Shown: positions 1-7,983 of the stretch, in pieces
Layout: every line of letters starts with the position of its first letter
Position numbering within the stretch: the stretch's first letter is position 1
Assembly (NCBI GenBank): GCA_016866375.1
Contig: VGMK01000002.1
Span: 1-33,533, forward strand
DNA length: 33,533 bases
Direction: 5' to 3'
Source of the DNA: Bacteroidota bacterium
GTDB lineage: Bacteria > Bacteroidota > Bacteroidia > Flavobacteriales_D > Crocinitomicaceae
Position numbers and translations under genes: made by a program
The notes under the pieces: generated by a model
What the model saw: only the letters and a program-made list of their open reading frames with translations
What the model was told of the DNA's origin: nothing
Databases searched by the model: none

Positions 1-1
1 T

Positions 2-499
2 TTAAATTCAGTAGATGGTAGATTTCAATATTACAGAAGCCAAGGCGGATTGACAGTAATTGTGGATTATGCACACACGCCGAACGCATTAGAAAATGTA
101 CTCCAAACCATTAACGGAATTAAGAAGAGGACAGAAAAAGTCATCACACTTGTAGGATGTGGTGGAGATCGTGACAAAACGAAACGTCCGTTGATGGCTG
201 AAATAGCCGCTAAAATGAGTCAACAAGTTATAATAACTTCTGACAACCCTCGAACGGAGGACCCGGCTCGAATTTTACAGGAAATGGAATCAGGGTTAAC
301 TTCAGATCTGCAAACTAAATCTATTTCAGTTCTAGATAGAAAACAGGCTATTAAAACGGCGATTCTACTCGCACAACCGGGTGATATCATTTTAATCGCT
401 GGCAAAGGACATGAAAAATACCAAGAAATCATGGGAGTTAAATACGATTTTGATGATTTCAAGATAACACAAGAATTAACCAATGATTTGAAGAAATAA
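2..499 (+). CDS. murE: MurE, UDP-MurNAc-tripeptide ligase (3' part only)
   Basis: This is the C-terminal 165 residues of MurE, the cytoplasmic ligase that adds the third stem-peptide residue to UDP-MurNAc-L-Ala-D-Glu. The 5' part lies outside the window; the frame is open from base 2, so the TTG at 50 is not a real start. The visible part covers the end of the central ATPase domain (VDYAHTPNALE) and the C-terminal ligand domain, with GCGGDRDKTKRP and the GKGHEKYQ motif near the end. The DNPR motif at 242-253 is the family's signature for meso-diaminopimelate as substrate, so the wall is probably of the DAP type. The stop codon overlaps the mraY start by one base (TAATG), which implies one operon. 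Confidence 0.96.
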   Translation, partial: LNSVDGRFQYYRSQGGLTVIVDYAHTPNALENVLQTINGIKKRTEKVITLVGCGGDRDKTKRPLMAEIAAKMSQQVIITSDNPRTEDPARILQEMESGLTSDLQTKSISVLDRKQAIKTAILLAQPGDIILIAGKGHEKYQEIMGVKYDFDDFKITQELTNDLKK

Positions 500-1743
500 T
501 GCTGTACTACTTATTTGATTACTTAGATAAACTAAATTTTCCAGGAGCAGGCTTGTTCGACTTTATTTCCTTTCGAGCTGCCATGGCATTGATCACCTCA
601 TTAATTGTATCAATTGTTTTTGGCAAGAAAATCATTCAATCCCTGCGCAAGCAACAAATCGGTGAAACCGTTCGAGATCTCGGACTTGCAGGACAAATAG
701 AGAAGTCAGGAACGCCTACAATGGGAGGGGTCATCATTCTTAGTGCTATTTTAATTCCAACGATTCTCTTTGCTAAACTGCATAACATTTACGTCATCAC
801 CATGATAATCGCCACAATTTGGTTGGGTATGATTGGCTTTTTAGATGACTATATCAAAGTATTTAAAAAGAACAAAGAAGGTCTTAAGGGTTCCTTCAAA
901 GTAATTGGACAAATTGGAGTCGGTTTGATAGTAGGTTGTATACTGTATTTTTCTGATGATGTAACGGTTCATAAAAGAGTTAGTTTAGACTACAAATTAC
1001 AAAACGACGAAGAGTTTGTCACACATCTTCATGTTCAAAATGAAGGTGAGAACTATAAGTGGATCAAAACCGACGACATGACCACCACAATTCCTTTTAT
1101 CAAAGGAAATGAGTTTAATTATAACTGGCTCATTGGTGACATGGATAAATCATATGGCTGGTTGCTTTTTATTCCAATTGTCATCTTTATTGTAATTGCT
1201 GTTTCGAACGGAGCGAACATGACCGACGGATTAGATGGTTTGGCAACAGGTACTTCTGCGATTATTGGCTTGGCTTTAGCAGTTTTAGCATATGTAAGCT
1301 CTCACGCAAAGTTTGCAGATTACTTAAATGTAATGTACATCCCACTCGCAGAGGAAATGGTAATTTTTATCGCGGCCTTTGTAGGAGCATGTATCGGATT
1401 TTTGTGGTATAACTCATTTCCAGCACAAGTTTTTATGGGAGACACCGGTAGTTTGGCTATTGGAGGAGTTATTGCAGTATTTGCTATTGCCATCAGAAAG
1501 GAGTTGCTTATTCCGGTACTTTGTGGGGTTTTCCTCATTGAAAATTTATCCGTAATGCTTCAAGTTGGGTATTTCAAATACTCAAAGAAGCGCTTTGGTG
1601 CAGGGAAGCGTATTTTTCTGATGGCTCCATTACATCATCATTTTCAGAAAAAAGGTTTACACGAAGCAAAAATAGTTTCCCGATTTTGGATTGTTGGTGT
1701 ACTTCTGGCAGTAATCGCCATCGTAACGCTCAAATTAAGATAG
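499..1743 (+). CDS. mraY: MraY, phospho-MurNAc-pentapeptide transferase
   Basis: Integral membrane enzyme that transfers phospho-MurNAc-pentapeptide from UDP to undecaprenyl phosphate, making lipid I. Visible family motifs are the SGTPTMGG region (about residues 70-77), the FLDDY aspartate pair followed by KVFKKNKEGL, the NGANMTDGLDGL motif (residues 237-247) and the HHHFQKKG loop near the C-terminus. Many hydrophobic helices fit the ten-helix fold. At 414 residues it is longer than the 360 of E. coli. The extra length is a hydrophilic loop of roughly 70 residues (about 152-222) after the fourth helix, predicted to be periplasmic; longer MraY proteins are usual in Bacteroidota. The ATG overlaps the murE stop by one base, and murD follows after three bases. 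Confidence 0.97.
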   Translation: MLYYLFDYLDKLNFPGAGLFDFISFRAAMALITSLIVSIVFGKKIIQSLRKQQIGETVRDLGLAGQIEKSGTPTMGGVIILSAILIPTILFAKLHNIYVITMIIATIWLGMIGFLDDYIKVFKKNKEGLKGSFKVIGQIGVGLIVGCILYFSDDVTVHKRVSLDYKLQNDEEFVTHLHVQNEGENYKWIKTDDMTTTIPFIKGNEFNYNWLIGDMDKSYGWLLFIPIVIFIVIAVSNGANMTDGLDGLATGTSAIIGLALAVLAYVSSHAKFADYLNVMYIPLAEEMVIFIAAFVGACIGFLWYNSFPAQVFMGDTGSLAIGGVIAVFAIAIRKELLIPVLCGVFLIENLSVMLQVGYFKYSKKRFGAGKRIFLMAPLHHHFQKKGLHEAKIVSRFWIVGVLLAVIAIVTLKLR

Positions 1744-1746
1744 TCG

Positions 1747-3090
1747 ATGCAAGGAAAAGGAAAGCATATTACCATTTTAGGAGCCGGAGAAAGCGGACTC
1801 GGTGCTGCTATTCTTGCCGTGAAGCAAGAATGGAATGTTTTTGTTTCTGATGCGGGTAAAATAAAAGATGAATTCAAACTTGATCTTCAAAATTTAAATG
1901 TCGAATGGGAGGAAGGTCAGCACGATGAAACACGGATTTTATCCTGTGATTTGATTGTAAAATCGCCTGGAATACCGAATACTGTTCCACTCATTGTAGC
2001 ACTACGTAATAGAGGAATTCCTGTTATTTCGGAAATAGAATTTGGAAGTTATTATACCAAAGGAAAAAAAATATGCATCACAGGAAGTAACGGCAAAACG
2101 ACCACCACCATGCTTACACACCACATTCTGAAAAAAGCGGGTTGGGATGTGGGATTAGCAGGAAATATAGGAAAAAGTTTTGCCAAACAAGTGGCAGAAG
2201 GAGATCACGAATGGTATGTAATTGAACTGAGCTCATTTCAACTTGAAGATATGTTTGATTTTAAAGCTGATATTGGGATTCTAACGAATATTACACCCGA
2301 CCATTTAGACAGGTATGGTTACGAAATGCAAGGATATATCGATGCAAAATTTAGAATTTTAAATAATCAAACACATGAGGATTGGTTTATCTATAACTAT
2401 GATGATCCTATTATTCATGCAGAAATTGCCCAAAGAAATCTCCCTATGAAAACAGCATCTTTTTCTCTTAAAGAAGAGGTTGCCGTTGGTGGGTATGCGA
2501 ACAAGGAACAACTAACAATAAACATAAAAGATCAATTTACTATGTCCATTCATGATTTAGCTTTAAAGGGTAAGCACAACACCCAAAATTCGTTGGCAGC
2601 AGGAATTGCCGCGAGAATTGTAGAAATTCGTAAAGATGTGGTCCGAGAAAGTCTTGAAGATTTTGTAAACGTTGAACACCGTTTAGAATTTGTTGCAAAA
2701 GTCAATGGAATTGAATTCATAAACGACTCAAAAGCAACCAATATCAATTCTACTTGGTTCGCGTTAGAAAGTATGGAAAAACCGGTAGTTTGGATCGTTG
2801 GTGGAGTTGATAAAGGCAATGACTACAATGAAATAATTGATTTGGTGAAAGATAAGGTAAAAGCAATAATTTGCCTTGGAAATGAGAACCAAAAAATAAT
2901 CGAATCGTTTTCTTCAATTGTAGAAAAAATCGTAGAGGCAAATTCTGCAGTTGAAGCAGTGGCCCATGCCTACAGGTTGGCTAAAAAAGATGAAACCGTT
3001 CTCTTGTCGCCGGCTTGTGCAAGTTTTGACTTGTTCGAAAATTACGAGGACCGTGGCAATCAATTTAAACAGGCGGTAAGAATGTTGTGA
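1747..3090 (+). CDS. murD: MurD, UDP-MurNAc-L-alanine:D-glutamate ligase
   Basis: Cytoplasmic ATP-dependent ligase that adds D-glutamate to UDP-MurNAc-L-Ala. The N-terminal Rossmann-like domain opens with GAGESGLGAA. The central ATPase domain has the P-loop GSNGKTTTT at residues 113-121. The C-terminal domain carries NDSKATN at 326-332, GGVDKG, and the terminal LLSPACASFDLF...RG motif at about 419-437. The length of 447 residues is normal for the family. The start leaves three bases after mraY. The TGA stop is one base before the ATG of the next small gene, which itself resembles this protein's C-terminal domain. Confidence 0.97.
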   Translation: MQGKGKHITILGAGESGLGAAILAVKQEWNVFVSDAGKIKDEFKLDLQNLNVEWEEGQHDETRILSCDLIVKSPGIPNTVPLIVALRNRGIPVISEIEFGSYYTKGKKICITGSNGKTTTTMLTHHILKKAGWDVGLAGNIGKSFAKQVAEGDHEWYVIELSSFQLEDMFDFKADIGILTNITPDHLDRYGYEMQGYIDAKFRILNNQTHEDWFIYNYDDPIIHAEIAQRNLPMKTASFSLKEEVAVGGYANKEQLTINIKDQFTMSIHDLALKGKHNTQNSLAAGIAARIVEIRKDVVRESLEDFVNVEHRLEFVAKVNGIEFINDSKATNINSTWFALESMEKPVVWIVGGVDKGNDYNEIIDLVKDKVKAIICLGNENQKIIESFSSIVEKIVEANSAVEAVAHAYRLAKKDETVLLSPACASFDLFENYEDRGNQFKQAVRML

Positions 3091-3091
3091 A

Positions 3092-3520
3092 ATGAATAAA
3101 GAAGAACTTCAAAAAATTCAAAATCAACTTTCGGAAGCAAAGCCAAATGGCTTTCTTATTGATCGAAGTAGTACTTTGATTGCACGTGGAAAAGTGTTAG
3201 AGATGGACGCATTTAGCTGGCAATATCCAACTATTGAAATCTTGGAACGCACCATTCTTTCTTTCCCATTTTCTGTTTTATGGTTAGGAAATCCTCCTGA
3301 AATACACGCTCTTCTCAGTAGGGGAAATATTGAACATGGTAAGCTTCATGTAATTTGTTACGATAATGATGAGATAGGACACGATGTGAATTGGGCATTA
3401 GAAACCTGTGTAAAAATGAAGTTTAAACCAGGTATTTTACTTTTCACAAGCTCTACAAGCAATACAGAATTTAATATGCGTGGTTTTTCGGAATTCATTC
3501 AATTGATTCAGACCAAATGA
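3092..3520 (+). CDS. Small protein resembling the MurD C-terminal domain, function unknown
   Basis: I do not recognise a named family. The 142-residue protein has no signal peptide or membrane helix and is probably cytoplasmic. It begins one base after murD and overlaps ftsW by four bases (ATGA), so it is a genuine member of the operon. By eye its second half follows the last part of the neighbouring MurD: VLWLGN here (62-67) against IICLGN there, then LLFTSSTSNTEF followed by MRG against LLSPACASFDLF followed by YEDRG, with similar spacing and a shared NG...D start. The ATP-binding P-loop and the NDSKATN motif are absent, and PACAS has become TSSTS, so ligase activity is very unlikely. A regulatory or scaffolding role for the wall enzymes is possible but is inference only. 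Confidence 0.8.
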   Translation: MNKEELQKIQNQLSEAKPNGFLIDRSSTLIARGKVLEMDAFSWQYPTIEILERTILSFPFSVLWLGNPPEIHALLSRGNIEHGKLHVICYDNDEIGHDVNWALETCVKMKFKPGILLFTSSTSNTEFNMRGFSEFIQLIQTK

Positions 3521-4701
3521 AAGATTACCTAAAATACCTAAAAGGAGATCCAGTGATTTGGATTATTACTATTTTATTAATGGCTTTTTCGCTCGTAACA
3601 GTCTACAGCTTTGTGCCAATACTCGTTAAAATTGAAGGAGGATCGCCCCTCCAATACCTCTTGAAACATTTCTTTTACGTTGTCATTGCATTTTTTATTA
3701 TGTTTTTAATTCATCGTGCGGATTCAAAATATATCAGTCAATTGTCAAAATTTAGTTACTACATGGCAGTGCTAATATTGTTATTTACCTTATTTTTCGG
3801 CTCTCAAGTTAATGATGCCGGTCGTTGGATTAAAATTCCATTCATCGGGCTTACCTTTCAATCCTCAGATTTTGCCAAGTTGGCCCTTATTCTATACTTA
3901 TCGAGGTTATTAGTTAAGAAGAAAGAGAAGTTAAATAGTTGGAGGGAAGGGGTTTTTCCGGTTGTACTGCCAATCATCGTCATCTGTTTTTTAATTTTAA
4001 AAGACAATTTTTCAACAGCGGCAATGCTCTTCATGTTGTGCCTTGCCATGCTTTTCATTGGTCGAATGCCTTACGGAAAACTTTTCACCATGCTGGGCTT
4101 TGGTTTTGTCTTAGTTTTTTTAATTATCTGCATTCATAAAGCTGCCCCAGAACTAAATATTCTCCCACGCTACGACACTTGGGTAAGTCGATATAATTCG
4201 AAGATGGATGAGTCTTCTGCAGACATATTAAAAAATGCTCAGTCAAATAATGCAAAATTAGCAATTCATAACGGTTCTTTTCTCGGACAGGGTGTTGGCG
4301 ATGGCAAACTAAAAGAGTATATTCCAGAGGCATATGCAGATTTTTACTACTCAAGTTTCGTAGAAGAATTTGGTTCAATTTCTGCCATTGTATTAATCTT
4401 AATCTATTTAATCTTATTATTTCGGATAATCCGAATAGCCTTAAAAACCGATGATTTATTTCAAACATATGTTTGTATGGGCATAGGAATACACCTTCTC
4501 ACTCAGGTAAGTATAAATATGTTAGTTTGTACAGGTATTTTCCCAGTGACCGGACAAAACATGCCCTTCTTAGCAATGGGTGGTTCAGCTTTAATTATGG
4601 CGTGTGCCTCAATCGGTATAGTACAATCATTTGCTTTTAATTTACAAAAAAGAAAATTAATGCAGAGCGAAACAACCTTTCAAACAATTAGTGGCGGATG
4701 A
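3517..4701 (+). CDS. ftsW: FtsW, SEDS-family septal peptidoglycan polymerase
   Basis: Polytopic inner-membrane protein of the SEDS family, which polymerises lipid II at the septum together with a class B penicillin-binding protein. The 394 residues form about ten hydrophobic helices. The PEAYADF motif at 270-276 contains the conserved aspartate (D275) known to be essential in SEDS enzymes, and the GIFPVTGQNMPFLAMGGSAL segment near the end is the typical FtsW/RodA signature (here MGG where many have YGG). Its position between murD and murG in a division cluster favours FtsW over RodA. Overlaps of four bases on both sides (ATGA) indicate translational coupling with the preceding small gene and with murG. 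Confidence 0.95.
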   Translation: MKDYLKYLKGDPVIWIITILLMAFSLVTVYSFVPILVKIEGGSPLQYLLKHFFYVVIAFFIMFLIHRADSKYISQLSKFSYYMAVLILLFTLFFGSQVNDAGRWIKIPFIGLTFQSSDFAKLALILYLSRLLVKKKEKLNSWREGVFPVVLPIIVICFLILKDNFSTAAMLFMLCLAMLFIGRMPYGKLFTMLGFGFVLVFLIICIHKAAPELNILPRYDTWVSRYNSKMDESSADILKNAQSNNAKLAIHNGSFLGQGVGDGKLKEYIPEAYADFYYSSFVEEFGSISAIVLILIYLILLFRIIRIALKTDDLFQTYVCMGIGIHLLTQVSINMLVCTGIFPVTGQNMPFLAMGGSALIMACASIGIVQSFAFNLQKRKLMQSETTFQTISGG

Positions 4702-5804
4702 TTAAAAAGGTAATCATATCTGGCGGAGGAACGGGTGGACATATCTTCCCAGCAATAGCTATTGCCGATGAATTAAAGAAACGCAACCCAGAAGTAGAAA
4801 TTTTATTTGTTGGTGCCGAAGGAAGAATGGAAATGGAGAAAGTTCCTCTTGCGGGTTATCCTATTGTGGGATTGCCGATATCAGGACTCCAAAGAAGAAT
4901 AACCTTGTCTAATTTTTTTCTGCCTTTTAAAATACTCCTAAGTCTTTGGAAAGCAAGAAAAATCATTCATAATTTTAAGCCACAATTGTTAATTGGAGTG
5001 GGCGGTTATGCCAGTGGCCCGACGCTGAAAATGGGGAATTTATTAGGAATACCCACTTTATTACAAGAGCAAAATTCATTCGCAGGAAAAACTAATAAGA
5101 TTTTGGGAAAAAAAGCCAATATCATATGTGTCGCATATGAAGGAATGCAATTATTTTTCCCGCTGAATAAGCTCGTGATTACAGGAAATCCTGTCCGAAA
5201 AGAAATAGCAAAGTTTCAAGCTTCAAAATCTGAGGCCATAGAATTTTTTAAGCTGGACCCCTCGAAAAAAATTGTTCTTGTAATTGGCGGATCTCTGGGA
5301 GCTCAAGCATTGAATAATGTACTTTTAGAGGAATTGTCGAAATGGAAATCCCTAGATGGAACAGTTCAAGTTCTCTGGCAATGCGGAAGACTATACTACG
5401 AAGATTTAAAAAATAAGGTAGTAGTAGAGGGAGCAAAAAATATTTTTCTTTTTGAATTTATTCAGCGAATGGATTTAGCATATTCTGCTGCTGATCTTGT
5501 TATTTCCCGAGCCGGGGCTTTATCCATTTCAGAATTATGTTTAGTAGGCAAAGCATCGATCTTGGTACCATCCCCAAATGTGGCAGAAGATCACCAGATG
5601 AAAAATGCACAGGCATTAGTTAGGAAAAATGCCGCAGTCGTGATTAAAGATGCTGAATTGAGCAATAACTTAATTAACCAAGCGAAAGCATTACTGGCGA
5701 ATAACGAGGCACGTATCGAACTAGAGAGAAATTGCCTTCTCCTAGCAAAACCTCTTGCCACCGAGGCTATTGTTGATGAATGTGAAAAATTAGTAGGAAA
5801 ATGA
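4698..5804 (+). CDS. murG: MurG, lipid II synthase (GlcNAc transferase)
   Basis: Peripheral membrane glycosyltransferase (GT-B fold) that transfers GlcNAc from UDP-GlcNAc to lipid I, making lipid II. The N-terminal glycine-rich loop GGGTGGH (9-15), the second loop GVGGYASGP (100-108), QEQNSFAG (123-130), GGSLGAQ (197-203) and SRAGALSISEL in the C-terminal nucleotide-sugar domain are all family signatures. The 368 residues are normal. It overlaps ftsW and murC by four bases each, so lipid II synthesis and its polymerase are expressed as a unit. Confidence 0.97.
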   Translation: MIKKVIISGGGTGGHIFPAIAIADELKKRNPEVEILFVGAEGRMEMEKVPLAGYPIVGLPISGLQRRITLSNFFLPFKILLSLWKARKIIHNFKPQLLIGVGGYASGPTLKMGNLLGIPTLLQEQNSFAGKTNKILGKKANIICVAYEGMQLFFPLNKLVITGNPVRKEIAKFQASKSEAIEFFKLDPSKKIVLVIGGSLGAQALNNVLLEELSKWKSLDGTVQVLWQCGRLYYEDLKNKVVVEGAKNIFLFEFIQRMDLAYSAADLVISRAGALSISELCLVGKASILVPSPNVAEDHQMKNAQALVRKNAAVVIKDAELSNNLINQAKALLANNEARIELERNCLLLAKPLATEAIVDECEKLVGK

Positions 5805-7186
5805 TCAGGACTCCTTTGGCTAAGTATTCATCTGTTTATTTCATCGGAATAGGAGGAATCGGAATGTCTGCATTGGCGCGTTATTTTATAAACCTTGGCA
5901 AAAAAGTAGGGGGGTATGATAGAATTCCGAGTGAGTTGACAGAGAAATTGATTTCGGAAGGGGCATGGATTCATTATACGGATGATATTGAGGAAATCCC
6001 AACCTGTTTTACTTCAATCGAAAATACTCTCGTGATTTATACTCCAGCAATTCCGAAATCAATGACAGAATTGAATTACTTTCAATCTCTTAATTTTCAT
6101 GTCGCTAAAAGAGCAGAGGTTTTGGGCTTGATTTCGCGTATGTCGATGGGATTGTGTGTGGCGGGGACTCATGGAAAAACAACCACAAGTGCAATGCTTG
6201 CTCACATTTTAAATGAGAGTGAATGGAAGTGTAATGCTTTTTTGGGAGGCATTGCCTCAAATTTTCACTCAAACGTAATACTTTCCTCAGCCAGTCAATG
6301 GACAATATTTGAGGCGGACGAATTCGATAGGTCATTTTTACAACTTAGTCCTAATAGCAGTATCATTACTTCTGCTGATCCAGATCACCTTGATATATAT
6401 GGTAGCAAAGAGCAATTTCTTGATGGATTTAGGCAATTTGCAATGAAATCTGATATTAAAGGTTTTTCAGTCCAGAAAGAAGGGCTTAACTTGCCGAGTT
6501 TATCAAAAGTTATTTCATATGCGTTATTCTCTTCAACGGCAGACTATACTGTTATAAATTTAAATTGGAGTCAAGGATATTTATTTGCTGATGTTCGAGG
6601 TAAAAAATTTAGTGCTTCTAATGTACAACTTGGTATACCAGGTTTTCATAATGCAGAAAATGCCTTAGCGTGTATTGCCTTACTCAGTGAACTAGGCATG
6701 TCAGAATCAGATATTCGCAGAGGGCTAGCAAGTTTCTTGGGTGTAAAAAGAAGATTTGAGTATCACATTCGAACAAATCACTTGGTATATTTAGATGATT
6801 ATGCACACCACCCCGAAGAAATAAAAAGTCTCATTTCGTCCTTAAATATGTTATACCCAGGAATCCCCGTAATTGGCATATTTCAACCACATCTTTTTAC
6901 ACGAACACGAGACTTTGCAGAAGGTTTTGCAAACGAATTAGCGAAGTTAGACGAATTGGTATTGATGCCAATTTACCCCGCGCGTGAGGAGCCTATTCAT
7001 GGGATAACTAGCGAATGGTTGTTGCAGCAAGTAAAACTAGATTACAAATCATTGAAAACGCATGCTGAAGTCATTAATCATTTCAAAGATCGAAAAAGGG
7101 GAGTTGTAGTGACTATTGGTGCAGGAGATATTGATAGGCTTGTTATGCCTTTGAAGGAAATATTAGAAACTAATTTGACGGAATGA
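5801..7186 (+). CDS. murC: MurC, UDP-MurNAc:L-alanine ligase
   Basis: Cytoplasmic ligase that adds the first stem-peptide residue, L-alanine, to UDP-MurNAc. Domain 1 begins with the nucleotide-sugar loop IGIGGIGMSALA (about 15-26). The ATPase domain has the P-loop GTHGKTTT (122-129) and EADEFDRSF, and the C-terminal domain has DDYAHHP (332-338), a hallmark of MurC. The 461 residues match the family. ATG overlaps the murG stop (ATGA) and the TGA stop overlaps the ftsQ start in the same way. Since murC acts before murD and murE, the cluster is not in pathway order, as is usual for dcw clusters. Confidence 0.97.
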   Translation: MIRTPLAKYSSVYFIGIGGIGMSALARYFINLGKKVGGYDRIPSELTEKLISEGAWIHYTDDIEEIPTCFTSIENTLVIYTPAIPKSMTELNYFQSLNFHVAKRAEVLGLISRMSMGLCVAGTHGKTTTSAMLAHILNESEWKCNAFLGGIASNFHSNVILSSASQWTIFEADEFDRSFLQLSPNSSIITSADPDHLDIYGSKEQFLDGFRQFAMKSDIKGFSVQKEGLNLPSLSKVISYALFSSTADYTVINLNWSQGYLFADVRGKKFSASNVQLGIPGFHNAENALACIALLSELGMSESDIRRGLASFLGVKRRFEYHIRTNHLVYLDDYAHHPEEIKSLISSLNMLYPGIPVIGIFQPHLFTRTRDFAEGFANELAKLDELVLMPIYPAREEPIHGITSEWLLQQVKLDYKSLKTHAEVINHFKDRKRGVVVTIGAGDIDRLVMPLKEILETNLTE

Positions 7187-7983
7187 AATTATGGCATAAA
7201 ATAATGAGTTGGGTGCTCTTGCTCGTGGGTGTAACAGTCGTTTTCTACTTTGCAAATACTCTAGATCAAAACAAGTTGGTTGATCCTCCAAATATTGCAA
7301 TAGAATACCAAGGTGAAAATGTGTTATTGACGGAACGCGAGTTGCTATCAAGACTCACTAAAAAACGATTGCTATTTACCGGTCAAAAAATTTGCGAATT
7401 GAATATCCCTGGCATTGAAAAAGCATTGCAAGAAATGCCGGAGGTGAGAAGTGCAAATGTATTTCGTGAAATAGGTAGTACTTGGAATATTAAATTAGAA
7501 TTAAGAAAACCGATTGCTCGAATTTTCAACACGCACGGCCAATCATTTTACATGGACTCTGATGGATTTCTTATGAATAGACTGGATTCTCATGTTGCAC
7601 GAACTTTGGTGTTTTCTGGGAATATTAAGGATAAATTTTTTGAAGGAAACATAAAAGATATTATTAACAACGACTCCTTGAAAAGTATCCAAAAATTAGA
7701 CGATATCTACCGTATTTCAAACTATGTTTGTAATCATCCGCTGTTGTATCATTTGCTTGCTCAAGTACACCTTGATGAAGCAGGCAATTTTCTAATGATT
7801 CCAATAGCCGATGGAGCAAATATATTTTTTGGTAAGGCAAATTCTGATAAAGAAGTTGCTGAAAAATTTGAACGATTAACGGTGTTTTATCAGCAGGGGT
7901 TACCTTATGAAGGCTGGAACAAGTATGATCAAATTAATTTAAGTTATGACGGACAAATCGTTTGCAGAACAAAACATAAATAA
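7183..7983 (+). CDS. ftsQ: FtsQ-like divisome protein with POTRA domain
   Basis: Single-pass membrane protein of the divisome. A short cytoplasmic start is followed by one hydrophobic segment at about residues 9-25, then a periplasmic part. The stretch at about 35-110 fits a POTRA domain, ending in EVRSANVFREIGSTWNIKLELRKP in two adjoining strands, followed by the FtsQ/DivIB beta domain (YMDSDGFLMN). FtsQ sequences diverge strongly, so the call rests on this architecture and on the position between murC and ftsA. The 3' end overlaps the ftsA reading frame by 38 bases, longer than any other overlap in the cluster. Confidence 0.88.
   Translation: MKLWHKIMSWVLLLVGVTVVFYFANTLDQNKLVDPPNIAIEYQGENVLLTERELLSRLTKKRLLFTGQKICELNIPGIEKALQEMPEVRSANVFREIGSTWNIKLELRKPIARIFNTHGQSFYMDSDGFLMNRLDSHVARTLVFSGNIKDKFFEGNIKDIINNDSLKSIQKLDDIYRISNYVCNHPLLYHLLAQVHLDEAGNFLMIPIADGANIFFGKANSDKEVAEKFERLTVFYQQGLPYEGWNKYDQINLSYDGQIVCRTKHK

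Noticed and set aside
50..499. TTG at 50 as the start of a short murE-like gene
   Set aside because: The frame continues upstream to the window edge with MurE-like sequence (VDGRFQYYRSQGG), so the gene is simply cut by the window.
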